This document shows positions 7,600 through 16,600 of a stretch of 64,000 bases of DNA, piece after piece. This DNA is from a virus, in the IMG/VR virus record IMGVR_UViG_3300036791_000399, positions 1 through 64,000 of that record; one strand, given 5' to 3'. Position numbers and translations under genes: made by a program. Every line of letters starts with the position of its first letter. The first letter of the stretch is position 1. Under the pieces are notes generated by a model. That model did not search any database. It had not been told where the DNA came from and was given only the letters and a program-made list of their open reading frames with translations.

Positions 7600-8064
7600 A
7601 TGTCAACAACGGTTAAGATCGTCGGCGGCTATCTTGAAGTCGATATGGGTGCGAGTGGTCAGCCCCCATTGGGAATTTGGGGAGGTCGTCCGCCGAACTA
7701 TGTGGATATCGGCGGGCCGCCCCCGCAGCCGGGTATTGGTGGCGGTCCTGGTTCTCTGCCGCCATGGGTGATGCCGCCGATCCACTATCCGCCGAGCGGT
7801 GGCGGCGGACAGCCTCCTGGGATTTGGGGCGGCGCAAACGAGCCATTCCCGACGCCTCCGATTTATATCCAGCCGCCGGGAGCGCCTATTCCTCCGGGCG
7901 CGCCGCCGTGGGTGTCCCACCCAATTCCGCCGACTGTCTGGCCAGAGCCGCCGGTCGAGGGCGTGACACCGACGATGATCGAATGGAAGAGCGGTTGGTC
8001 GCAGGCGACCGGCTGGGTGGTCATTGGCATTCCGCAAGCGCCGCACCCGACGCCGTCGGCTTAA
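7600..8064 (+). CDS. Pro/Gly-rich protein, 154 aa
   Basis: Starts at ATG 7600 after AGGAGAG. The first 12 residues form a beta strand (STTVKIVGGYLEV); residues 20-130 are a low-complexity Pro/Gly-rich stretch with repeated GIWGG and PPG units; the C terminus (EWKSGWSQATGWVVIGIP) looks folded. It could be an extended linker or surface-exposed protein. The family is not named to my knowledge. Confidence 0.6.
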   Translation: MSTTVKIVGGYLEVDMGASGQPPLGIWGGRPPNYVDIGGPPPQPGIGGGPGSLPPWVMPPIHYPPSGGGGQPPGIWGGANEPFPTPPIYIQPPGAPIPPGAPPWVSHPIPPTVWPEPPVEGVTPTMIEWKSGWSQATGWVVIGIPQAPHPTPSA

Positions 8065-8198
8065 GGGTGTTAGGCTCCAGGCACGGACAGCCGTGACGTT
8101 GGCTCGGGGGCGTCGTTAGCCCCCAAATTCGACGCCAGAAGCTTCCCCGATTTCCCCTTTCGGGGAACTGTGCCTGGGCCAGAGAGTTGGCTGTTCTA

Positions 8199-8231
8199 GG
8201 GGAGGGCGGTTTCCTTTCGTCCGCCCTCCCC
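8199..8231 (+). terminator. Strong hairpin, terminator-like
   Basis: Perfect 11-bp stem: GGGGAGGGCGG (8199-8209) pairs with CCGCCCTCCCC (8221-8231) across an 11-base loop. A smaller hairpin with 8-bp stem (TTCCCCGA and TCGGGGAA) precedes it within 8140-8170. No T-tract follows, so it may be a transcript-stabilising or partial termination structure in the 230-base gap between genes. Confidence 0.4.
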
Positions 8232-8295
8232 GCCCTGGGGAGCATTTTCGTATAGAGTGACGGAGAGCGCAGAGGGACTGACCGGAGAGACTGAG

Positions 8296-8778
8296 ATGTC
8301 AGGCCTCGTGCAATTCATCGTCAACATCATCGCCCTCTTAGCCGCTGGCGGCATTTTCTTCGTCTCAATCGACAAGGTCGCGCCAGACGCTTTCTTCGCC
8401 CAGATCGCCAAGATCGCGATCGGCGCGCTCCTCCTGATCGCCCTGGTCGTCACTGTCGCCGCGGTGTTCGGGCTCGGCGGCGGCGCGATCGCTGTCTCGC
8501 CGCTCGGCGTCGTCTACTTCGCCGTCGCGGTGATCATCGCCGTCGTCGTCCTGTACGTCATCAACCTGATCGTCGATTGGTTCGGTTCGCAGATGGGCGC
8601 TGTTGCCCCGCTGGTCGGCTCGATTAAGTACATTCTCGGCGCGATCGTGCTGATCGGCCTTCTCATCGCGGCGGCGGACCTCTTGTTCGGAGTGCGCTTC
8701 GGCTCCTTTCCCGCAGGCGTCAAAACCGGAGCTTTGCCGACAAGAGAACAACTACTGCCACCCCGACGGGTGGCGTGA
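8296..8778 (+). CDS. Multi-pass membrane protein, 160 aa
   Basis: Start chosen at ATG 8296 (MSGLVQF) with GGAGAG upstream. Four hydrophobic segments are visible: about residues 4-24, 38-62, 68-90 and 105-135, separated by short loops; the C-terminal 25 residues are soluble. It could be a holin-type or superinfection-exclusion membrane protein, but no family is recognised and no endolysin gene is adjacent. Confidence 0.7.
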   Translation: MSGLVQFIVNIIALLAAGGIFFVSIDKVAPDAFFAQIAKIAIGALLLIALVVTVAAVFGLGGGAIAVSPLGVVYFAVAVIIAVVVLYVINLIVDWFGSQMGAVAPLVGSIKYILGAIVLIGLLIAAADLLFGVRFGSFPAGVKTGALPTREQLLPPRRVA

Positions 8779-8803
8779 TCCAAACATCAACGGAGGCAAT
8801 TAA

Positions 8804-9121
8804 ATGGTTGAAGCAAAGATCCAGCCGCTGACGGTGGCGCAAGCCCAGTCGGTGCTCTCGCGCGCCGCGCGCAATGTCGGCCGGGTCTATGGCGTCGGCT
8901 TGAGTGTCGGTCAGCAGGGCAACGAGCTTATTTTTGTCGATGACCTGGGCGACCCGGCGGTCGACGGCTTCGCCAACGACGGCGATCCGGCGATCGTCTG
9001 CGCCACTCAGCAGGAGATCGAGGACGGCTCGTTTCTCAGGCTGTTCGCCGCGCGCTCGCTTTACGCCGCCCTGGCGCTCAAGGTCATGGAGATTGTCGAA
9101 ACCGAGCCGCTGAAGCCGTGA
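8804..9121 (+). CDS. Unknown phage protein, 105 aa
   Basis: Preceded by a good GGAGG site. Soluble alpha/beta-like protein whose N-terminal half (LTVAQAQSVLSRAARNVGRVYG) is helical and whose end is acidic. No motif is recognised. The stop overlaps the GTG start of the next gene (GTGA), placing it in a coupled set reaching to 10285. Confidence 0.65.
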   Translation: MVEAKIQPLTVAQAQSVLSRAARNVGRVYGVGLSVGQQGNELIFVDDLGDPAVDGFANDGDPAIVCATQQEIEDGSFLRLFAARSLYAALALKVMEIVETEPLKP

Positions 9122-9492
9122 GGAAGCGGTCCAGGCGATATCTGACCGATGTTCCGGATCTGGAATGGTGCGGTCAGTACATCCTCGGCGGCGAGGACGG
9201 GCACACGCCCGTCCCCTGCTATTCGCTACACGAGTGGGGTAAATGGATTGAGGAGACGGATCATCGCGTCGTCGCCCAGACTGGGAACGACGACTGGCGT
9301 GTTTCGACTGTTTTTCTCGGCCTTGACCATCGGCACTGGGGCAACGGTCCACCGATCCTGTTTGAAACGATGGTGTTCCGCCACGGCAAGAGCGCCGACG
9401 AGATGGAACGCTACTCGTCCTGGGATGACGCGGAGACTGGCCACAAGGCGATGGTGCGCAAGGTGTTCGGAAAGGCTGTGGTGGCCAAATGA
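9118..9492 (+). CDS. Conserved phage protein of unknown function, 124 aa
   Basis: Starts at GTG 9118 in a GTGA overlap. It contains FLGLDHRHWGNGPPILFETM and a later WDDAETGH, a sequence pattern I recognise from many tailed-phage hypothetical proteins in which a small His/Trp-rich domain is followed by a WxEAxxGH motif. Its biochemical role is not known to me. Confidence 0.7.
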   Translation: MRKRSRRYLTDVPDLEWCGQYILGGEDGHTPVPCYSLHEWGKWIEETDHRVVAQTGNDDWRVSTVFLGLDHRHWGNGPPILFETMVFRHGKSADEMERYSSWDDAETGHKAMVRKVFGKAVVAK

Positions 9493-9755
9493 CCCACCTG
9501 ATGAACATGAGCTTGAGCGTCCAGGGCTGGTCGGTCGAGGCCGAGCTTCTCGACGACGTCCGCATCGAGATCCATCATTCCGAGCAGTTCGGCGATACGC
9601 TGCGGATCAAGCTCATGTTCAAAAGCGGGCGCGAATCGCTGCTGGAGGGTGAACTGAGGGACGGCGCCGGTCACCCCTTCTACGACGCTCTGATGAGGGA
9701 GATCACCGCCCCGTCGAAGACGGTGATCGAGCACGAGGAGTTGCCTGATGATTGA
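9489..9755 (+). CDS. Unknown phage protein, 88 aa
   Basis: Starts in an ATGA overlap with the preceding gene. Alternating beta-strand pattern (VQGWSVEAELLDD, RIKLMFKSG) with acidic C terminus EELPDD. No family is recognised; the tight packing between two conserved phage genes supports it as coding. Confidence 0.6.
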   Translation: MTHLMNMSLSVQGWSVEAELLDDVRIEIHHSEQFGDTLRIKLMFKSGRESLLEGELRDGAGHPFYDALMREITAPSKTVIEHEELPDD

Positions 9756-10059
9756 GATCGGACGGCGCGGGTTCTTCACCGGGCTCATCGCGCTCGTCGC
9801 TGCGCCGGCCGTGATCCGCGTCGCGCCGCTGATGCCGATCTCGACCCGCCATATCCCGCTCTATGTGCCGGTTAGCTGGCTCGACAACACTCTCCTCGAC
9901 GTTCCGCGCCGGTTTTCCGACCTCAAGCTCCACGCGTGGCCGCAGCCGCAGGGCGCCGCCTGGGTCAACATCAACGACTATGATCCCGGCTTCGTTAAGG
10001 TCTGGGCCGCGAGGCTGAGAGAGGAAGCCGAGAGAACGAGGTGGAGAGGCTATGCCTAA
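9748..10059 (+). CDS. Tat-type exported small protein
   Basis: 103 residues beginning with a twin-arginine motif (GRRGFFTG) and a hydrophobic stretch (LIALVAAPAVIRVAP), the layout of a Tat signal peptide; the mature part has PVSWLDNTLL and a Trp/Pro segment. Similar short phage proteins with RRxF plus AAPAIVR-type stretches are familiar to me from alphaproteobacterial prophages, without a known function. Transport of a folded protein to the periplasm is therefore inferred. It overlaps both neighbours by eight bases. Confidence 0.65.
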   Translation: MIEIGRRGFFTGLIALVAAPAVIRVAPLMPISTRHIPLYVPVSWLDNTLLDVPRRFSDLKLHAWPQPQGAAWVNINDYDPGFVKVWAARLREEAERTRWRGYA

Positions 10060-10285
10060 GATTTTGGAAGACGCGGTCAAAGCGATCAAGAAATCTAGCC
10101 CTGGCGTGAATCCGTGGGCTGTCGGAACGGCTAGCCTCCAACGCGCGGGTGAACTCAAAGCCGGAACTAACCAACCGACCAAGCTCGGCGTGAAGCGTGG
10201 CAAGATGAGTCGCAAAGAGCGTCACGCACATCCGCTAGCGACGGGAGGGGCGGTTAAGCCGTCGCTCGGCCGAGCGGGGCGCTAA
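10052..10285 (+). CDS. Small basic protein with GG motif, 77 aa
   Basis: Short basic protein. Its C terminus, ATGGAVKPSLGRAGR, closely matches the GGG-KPSMGRAGR segment in the unrelated protein at 24363-24758, one of several recurrences of GG-basic motifs in late proteins of this genome. The N terminus is a short helix. Converges with the minus-strand gene at 10282, overlapping it by four bases. Confidence 0.6.
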   Translation: MPKILEDAVKAIKKSSPGVNPWAVGTASLQRAGELKAGTNQPTKLGVKRGKMSRKERHAHPLATGGAVKPSLGRAGR

Positions 10286-10503
10286 GCGCCAGGACCGTTG
10301 ATCCGCCGAAGGATGTCGGTGCATTCGTCGATCACATTGATCAGTTTGCCGTCGACGGTTTGGATCGAGCAGTGGACGTCGGAGTGCAGAAGGTCGCTCT
10401 GCGGCTTGCGGATTGACACGATCTCTCGCGGGTTGACGTAAATGTCCTGCCCGTCCAGGCTGTGAACCAAGATCAGTATCACGGCGGCGACAAGCAGCTT
10501 CAT
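10282..10503 (-). CDS. Small secreted protein, 73 aa (minus-strand island)
   Basis: Reads against the late operon. An N-terminal signal peptide (MKLLVAAVILILVHSLDG) precedes a compact domain with two Cys (HCSIQ and DECTD), suggesting a disulfide-bonded periplasmic protein. A GTG at 10512 adds three residues and is an alternative start. Likely cargo rather than a virion part, because it is transcribed separately in the opposite direction. No family recognised. Confidence 0.6.
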   Translation of the reverse strand: MKLLVAAVILILVHSLDGQDIYVNPREIVSIRKPQSDLLHSDVHCSIQTVDGKLINVIDECTDILRRINGPGA

Positions 10504-10621
10504 GGCGCGCACCGCCGCCTGGACCCCTCCGCTCGGTAGATTAGCAGATCTTTGTCACGCGCGCTGGAGTGGGATAGAACTTTTCGCGAGGTGAGAGGGG
10601 AGGTGCTGGAGATCTCATCCC

Positions 10622-10972
10622 ATGGCCACGACGCCAACGACACCCCAGAAGCCTGCCGACCCGCACCCGGCCGGTAAACCTGCCGACAATGCGACTAAGC
10701 CCGAGCCGCCGAAGCCGCTGAAGGTTGAAGACGCCGCCGAGCTATTCAGGAGCGGCAGTCGGCTCGCCAAAATGGGCGATCCGCCGGAGAAATGGTTCTC
10801 GATGGGCCGCACCCCGGACGGAACCGCTGTCCTTCAGGAGCCGCTGAGCGACGCGAAGCTTGAGGAGGTCAAGAAGGGTTCGTACTACTTGGTCGAGGAT
10901 CAGGGCTCCTATCATATTCCGCCCCCGGCCCCGCCTCCAGCCTCAGAGCCAGCCCCAGCCAAAGGGACTTAA
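10622..10972 (+). CDS. Unknown protein upstream of portal, 116 aa
   Basis: Pro/Ala/Lys-rich ends flank a central folded part (VEDAAELFRSGSRLAKMG then KWFSMGRTPDGTAVLQ). It is four bases upstream of the portal gene and so probably co-translated with it. Could be a small head-assembly or scaffolding cofactor; no direct evidence. Confidence 0.6.
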   Translation: MATTPTTPQKPADPHPAGKPADNATKPEPPKPLKVEDAAELFRSGSRLAKMGDPPEKWFSMGRTPDGTAVLQEPLSDAKLEEVKKGSYYLVEDQGSYHIPPPAPPPASEPAPAKGT

Positions 10973-10975
10973 TCC

Positions 10976-13642
10976 ATGCCTGCAGGCCTTGGGGCCATCC
11001 GTCTGCCGGCGTCACCGGTCGACGGAATGGACGATATGGCGACGCCGCCATTCGGCGGCCGCCAGGGCACCGTCGTCATCGACCTGGGGGACGACGAGCC
11101 CGACATCCCCGAGGTCGATACCGACAAGGGCGTCGAGATCGAGGGCGGCGGCGTCATCGTCCGAATCGGGCCTGCGCTCGCCGACAGGAAGAACCTAAAG
11201 TTCAACGACAACCTCGCCGAGGCGATCCCGCGCAATGTTCTTGGCGGGATCGCCGACGAACTGCTGCAGCGCATCGAAGAGGACAATAACTCGCGCCGCG
11301 AATGGCTCGACACCCGAGCGCGCGGCATCGAGATCCTGGGCCTGAAGATCGAGGCTATGCGATCGAGCGGGCCCGATGGCTCAGCGCCCCTGGAGGGCCA
11401 GTCGCAGATCCGCGCCAGCCTCTTGTGTGAGGCGGTCGTACGATTTGGGGCGAACGCCTTTTCCGAGCTTTGCCCGACCGACGGGCCGGCGAAGGTCACC
11501 GAGGACACCGCAGCCTCGACCGCCGATCTCGACGACCTCGCCGACGCTCTGGAGAAGGTGCTCAACCATTACCTGACGACGATCGACAAGCCCTGGGTGC
11601 CAGACACCGACGCGATGCTGTTGCGGGTCGGCGTCGATGGTTGCGTGTTCAAGAAGGTCTATCACGATCCCATTCTCCGCAGACCGATCTCGCGCGCCGT
11701 GTTCGGCGAAGACGTGATCATCAACAATTCCGCGACCTCGATCTATGACGCCAAGCGCATCACGCACCGGGTGATGATGGCGCCGTCGACCCTGCGCCGG
11801 ATGCAATTGGTCGGCGCCTATCGCGACGTGCCGCTCGGCGATCCTGGCTGGAAGCAGAAGGACGCGCCCGAGATTCAGTCGGAGCAGATCGGCGGCGTAC
11901 GCAGGAACGAGAGCTACGAGCGCGACGATCGCGATCACGAGATCTTCGAATGCTACTGCGAACTCGACCTGGAGGGTTTCGAGCACGAGACAGCCGGCGA
12001 ACCGGACGGTCTTGCCGTGCCTTTCAAGGTGGCGATCGATCGTGAATCGAAGGAGGTGTTGGAGATCCGGAGGAATTGGAACGAAGAAGATGACATGTGT
12101 TTGCCAAAGACGTTCTTCGTCCAGTTTCCATTCATTCGAGGCTTTGGAATTTATGCTATTGGCCTCTCGCATCTCTTGGGCAATATTACAAACGGCATCA
12201 CTGCTGCTTGGCGAGAGTTCATCGATGCCGGGATGTTCGCGAACTTTCCTGGCCTATTGGCTGCAAAGGGGGCTGGGCGGCAAGACAATTCTGTAATCAG
12301 GATCCCTCCTGGCGGCGTTAAGGAGATTGAGACCGGCGGCTTGCCGATACAGCAAGTCGTGATGGGAATGCCCTACAAATCCCCCGACGCCACCTTCGTT
12401 CAGTTCATTCAGCAGCTAAACTCAGAGGGCCAGCGCCTCGGCGGCACCGCCGACGTGATGGTGGGCGAGGGCCGTCAGGACGCGCCAGTCGGGACGACCC
12501 TCGCTCTCATCGAGCAGGCGATCAAACCGCTCCTCGCCACTCACAAACGATTGTGCGCCGCGCAATCGGATGAGCTTCAGCTTCTTGTCGAGCGGTTCCG
12601 CGAGGATCCCCAGGCGCTCTTCCGGCATCAGCGGCCGAGCGCCAACGGGTTTTCCTGGGACGAGCAACTGGTTCTCAAGGCGCTGAACACCTACCAGATC
12701 GTCACGCGCGCGGATCCGAACACCGCCTCGCACCTGCAGCGCATGTTGCGCAACGCCGCGCTCTACATGATGGCGAAGGACGACCCTGCCGCCTTCAATC
12801 TGATGACGGTGCGGCAGGTTTGCATCCGGGGCATCGGGTTCGCGAATCCGGCGCAGTTCATCAATCAGAACCCGCAGCCGCCGCCCCCGGATCCGAAGGC
12901 GATCGCCGCGCAGACGACTGCCCAGGCGGCGCTTCTCGACGCCCAGGCGAAGATGGGGCAACTGCAACTCGACGCGAAGAACGCGCCGATGGAGGCGCAG
13001 GCGCGGCAGATGGACGCGAGCGCCAAGATCCAGGCGGCTCACGCCGGGGTGCAGAAGCAGCAGCTAGCCACGCAGACCGCCGGGATGCAGGCGCGTAACG
13101 AGCAAATGAAGCCGGCGATGGAGCAGGCTGGGCGCCAGCACGAGGCGGAGCAGAACCAAGCCGATCGGCAGACCGACATCCTCAAGGAGCAGTTGAAACA
13201 CGCGCACGAGATGCGGCTCGCGGGGATGGAGCAGCAAGGCGACATGCAGAAGGCCGGCATGGAGCAGCAGGGCCGTTTGGCCGAAGTCGGAGCTAAACAC
13301 CAGACTGAAGTTGCTAAAGCCGGGATGCAGCATCAGGCGTCGATGGAGGAGGCGCATCTGCAGCATCAATCCGCCATGGCCCAGGGCGCGCAGGCGCATC
13401 AGACCGAAATGGCGAAGGGGCAGCAGCAGCAGGCCACAGCCATGGCCACAGGCGCGCAGCAGCACGAGGGCAAGCTCGCCGAGATCAAGGCTCAGCCTAA
13501 GCCCGCGGCCGCGGCGCCGAAGCGGGCGACCGGCGGCCGGGTGACGACGCCGTTCGGCGAGGCGCGGCAGGCGCCTGACGGGCACCACTACGTCAAGCAC
13601 CCGATTTCTGGGCAGTACTTCCGGGTGAAGAGGGGCGAATAA
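10976..13642 (+). CDS. Portal protein (podovirus type)
   Basis: 888 residues, large for a portal. It forms the dodecameric ring through which DNA enters and leaves the capsid. The first about 600 residues contain the usual wing/stem portal pattern (PLEGQSQIRASLLCEAV, then TLALIEQAIKPLLATHKRL as the stem helix region). Residues about 640-830 are a Gln/Met/His/Ala-rich helical repeat region that could be an extended barrel. Near the C terminus is RATGGRVTTPFGE, the recurrent GGR motif. A local stretch (12040-12400) uses AT-richer codons than the rest. Ends with TAATG coupling to the next gene. Confidence 0.82.
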   Translation: MPAGLGAIRLPASPVDGMDDMATPPFGGRQGTVVIDLGDDEPDIPEVDTDKGVEIEGGGVIVRIGPALADRKNLKFNDNLAEAIPRNVLGGIADELLQRIEEDNNSRREWLDTRARGIEILGLKIEAMRSSGPDGSAPLEGQSQIRASLLCEAVVRFGANAFSELCPTDGPAKVTEDTAASTADLDDLADALEKVLNHYLTTIDKPWVPDTDAMLLRVGVDGCVFKKVYHDPILRRPISRAVFGEDVIINNSATSIYDAKRITHRVMMAPSTLRRMQLVGAYRDVPLGDPGWKQKDAPEIQSEQIGGVRRNESYERDDRDHEIFECYCELDLEGFEHETAGEPDGLAVPFKVAIDRESKEVLEIRRNWNEEDDMCLPKTFFVQFPFIRGFGIYAIGLSHLLGNITNGITAAWREFIDAGMFANFPGLLAAKGAGRQDNSVIRIPPGGVKEIETGGLPIQQVVMGMPYKSPDATFVQFIQQLNSEGQRLGGTADVMVGEGRQDAPVGTTLALIEQAIKPLLATHKRLCAAQSDELQLLVERFREDPQALFRHQRPSANGFSWDEQLVLKALNTYQIVTRADPNTASHLQRMLRNAALYMMAKDDPAAFNLMTVRQVCIRGIGFANPAQFINQNPQPPPPDPKAIAAQTTAQAALLDAQAKMGQLQLDAKNAPMEAQARQMDASAKIQAAHAGVQKQQLATQTAGMQARNEQMKPAMEQAGRQHEAEQNQADRQTDILKEQLKHAHEMRLAGMEQQGDMQKAGMEQQGRLAEVGAKHQTEVAKAGMQHQASMEEAHLQHQSAMAQGAQAHQTEMAKGQQQQATAMATGAQQHEGKLAEIKAQPKPAAAAPKRATGGRVTTPFGEARQAPDGHHYVKHPISGQYFRVKRGE

Positions 13643-16600
13643 TGCCCGTCCAGGATTTCGGCGACACTGACGGTTGGACCGCCGAGCCGGTCGATCATGA
13701 TCCGTTCTCTTCTGAAACGAACCCGTTCGTTGCAGGGAATGTAGGGAACGAATCGGGACCGTTTCGGAAAACCGGATTTGCTGGCCACATTGCGGCGACC
13801 TCGGACGCCAGCCATCCGCTCACGGCGCGCTCGCTGCCGTTCGCCGCCAGCCAGCCGCAGGAATCCGTTTCATCGTACGATCCATCCTGGGCCGAGCAGA
13901 TCGAGTCCGGGGTGGGTGACACCGCTGAGAGCGCGGGGATCCCCAGGGTAGGCGCGCAACGGCTCGGGTCGACGGCGCGCACTGCGGCCGAATTTACGCC
14001 GTTCGTCGGCAACGTCCTGGCGGGCAATGAGGCTTATCGCGCTCAGCAGCGTGGCGATCCCTTTGGCGCAGTGCTGCATGGCGCGATGGCGGTGCCGATC
14101 CCTGGCGCGTCAACTGAGGAAGGCGCGGCGCGTCGTTTGACGCCGCTCGGGTTCTATTCGCATGGCGCCGATGTCGCGGCGAACCTGCCGCAGGCGAAGG
14201 GAACGGCCGAGCAAATGCTCTCCCAACTGGGCAAGCGCGGCGTCAAGCCAGAGGAAATGACACGAGCCGGGGTCACCGAAGACAATCTTGCCCTGCCCTT
14301 ATTCGCCAAGCAGCCGATCACCAGAGAGGAACTGGCCGAGCGCTTCGATCAAGCCATGCCAAAGCTTCAGGAGACGGGCTACGGCCAGCAATACTATCGG
14401 AACGACGAGTATGGCGGCGGGACTAAATACGATCAGTACACGCTCCCTGGCGGCCAGAATTATCGCGAGTTGCTGCTGCATCTGCCGGAGGGGCAGGAAA
14501 CGACGCCTCGCCAGGGCTACGCCATTTTCCACGCTAGCAATGACGACCGGACCCCGGAAAGTCCTGTATTTGCCACCGAAGCAGAAGCGCGGCGCGAGCT
14601 TGAACGATATCCGCCCAGCCTCGCCTATGAGGTTAGAGATGCGCCGTTTAAGGGAGAGGGCGAGGGGGCAGGCGATTACCAAAGCTCCCATTGGGACGTC
14701 CCCAATGTCGTCGCTCACTTGCGGATGTCAGATCGGAAAGGCACAGGTGGCGAAAACCTACTGCACCTTGAAGAACTGCAAAGCGATTGGGGGCAGGAGG
14801 CGCGAAAGGAAGCGGAGGTGAATAGGGTCGCCCCTGGCCCAAGCGATACCGGCGTCCCTAACGCTCCCTTCATTGGCTCGACTCAAGGCTGGACGGATCT
14901 CGGTCTGAAGCGGGCGCTGATTGAGGCTGCGCGCGGCAATTACGATGGCTTGATTTGGACTTCGGGCGCCGATCAGGCGGCGCGCTATGACCTCTCCAAA
15001 CAGATCAGCGATTTGTCGTACAGCCCTGACTTCGGTTCTTTGCAGGGGCGCACCACGCGGGGTTATCGAGGCATCAACGAATCCAACATTCCGCCCGAGA
15101 AGCTGGCGGACTACGTCGGCGCCGAGACTGCGAAGAAGCTGCTGGGTACGCCGCTTGGCCCGCATTGGAATGCTGGGGGCGGGGCTACATTCGAGGACGG
15201 CTGGCACACGCTCTCCGGCCTCGATCTCCAGACTGGCGGCGAGGGAATGAAGGGCTACTACGACCGCCTTCTTCCGAATCGGCTCGCAACGCTGACCAAA
15301 AAGCTCGACCCCGACGCTAAGGTCGGCACGACGCGGGTTCCAGGCTTCCTGGATTTGACCCCCTTTCGTGAAGGAGGCGGCCAATATTCGGTTCAGAACC
15401 GCGCAGGCGACTTCACCGATGCGGGACCGCGCTTCAACAGCAAGGCCGAGGCGCTTGACGAGATCGCGCGGCGCAAAGCCGCCGATCCTGGCAAGGAGTT
15501 CCAGCATCTCCCGATCACGCCGCTGATGCGTGAGAAGATCCTCAAGGGCCTGCCGCAGTACAAACGGGGAGGGAGAATCGCGATGGCTGACGGCGGCGCA
15601 TCTGACTACGTGCCAACCGGTTCCGTCACTTTCGCTCATGGCTCCCTGGAGCCGGTCGACGGGGATCCTTTCCCCCCTGCGCCTCAAGTCCTGGACAGCG
15701 ACATCAATCGCGCCAAGGGCTTTCCGGAGCCGCGCTCGCCGATGCACGATCGCATCGCCGCCGCCTCCCAGGACGATCATGGCGACGCGCCAGCCACGGG
15801 CGTCATCTCGCCCGAAGCCATGTATCAGCAAACCCCGCACTCGACGGAAACGCTGGCGCACTACGCCGGCAACCCGGAGCACGCGATGCCGCTGCGGATC
15901 GGCGCCGCGGTGGGCGAAGAGGGCAAGCGCATGGGCCAAGCGCTGTGGAGCGCCGCTACGGCTCCTGGGGACGTGCTCACCGGCAAGGCGAGCATGGCGG
16001 ATCCGGAGACGCAAAATCGGGTCATAGGGCTGGCTGCGTCGTTGCCTGGAGGAGGTCCGGAGGCGGCGCTCGGCGCTCGCGGGCCGGTCGGCGCTGCTGC
16101 CAAAGCCGCAAAGCGCGCCCCAGCGGAGCGCGAGCTTAACACCTGGAACGCAGAGACTGGCCAATGGGAGGGCCCAAAACCAAAGATGAACCCGCCGGAG
16201 GGCGTGACTTACCCGCCGCTGTTCAACCTCGACCCAGAGGTGATGAACAAGGTGCCGGATGTCCCCCAGTTCGACTTGCCGCGCTATGACCCGCCGCGCG
16301 GCGTCTCGGAGCGGATGCGCGACTTGGTGACCAATCCGGATGTCCGGAAGCAAATGATCCAGTTGGTCCGCAACGGGATGCAGACCGTTGGGCTGAGTTG
16401 GTACAATACTGGCCAGCTACGCGCCATGTTCTTGAAGGAACTGGGTGACACTGAGGGGCAGCAGGCTTTTGAGAAGTACATGAATCTCGTGTCAGCCACG
16501 AGTCCTGAGAACAAGATCCCGCAGAACATCAGAACAGCTAGCCATTTCTATGAGAGAGACGCGCAAGGCGTGCCGCCGCCGGAACGAGGCGATCCAATTG

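Noticed and set aside
14758-16353. Long minus-strand open frame (531 codons)
   Set aside because: Antisense to the polyvalent-type gene; Arg/Leu/His-rich low-quality composition typical of shadow frames in GC-rich DNA, with no ribosome-binding site or domain.
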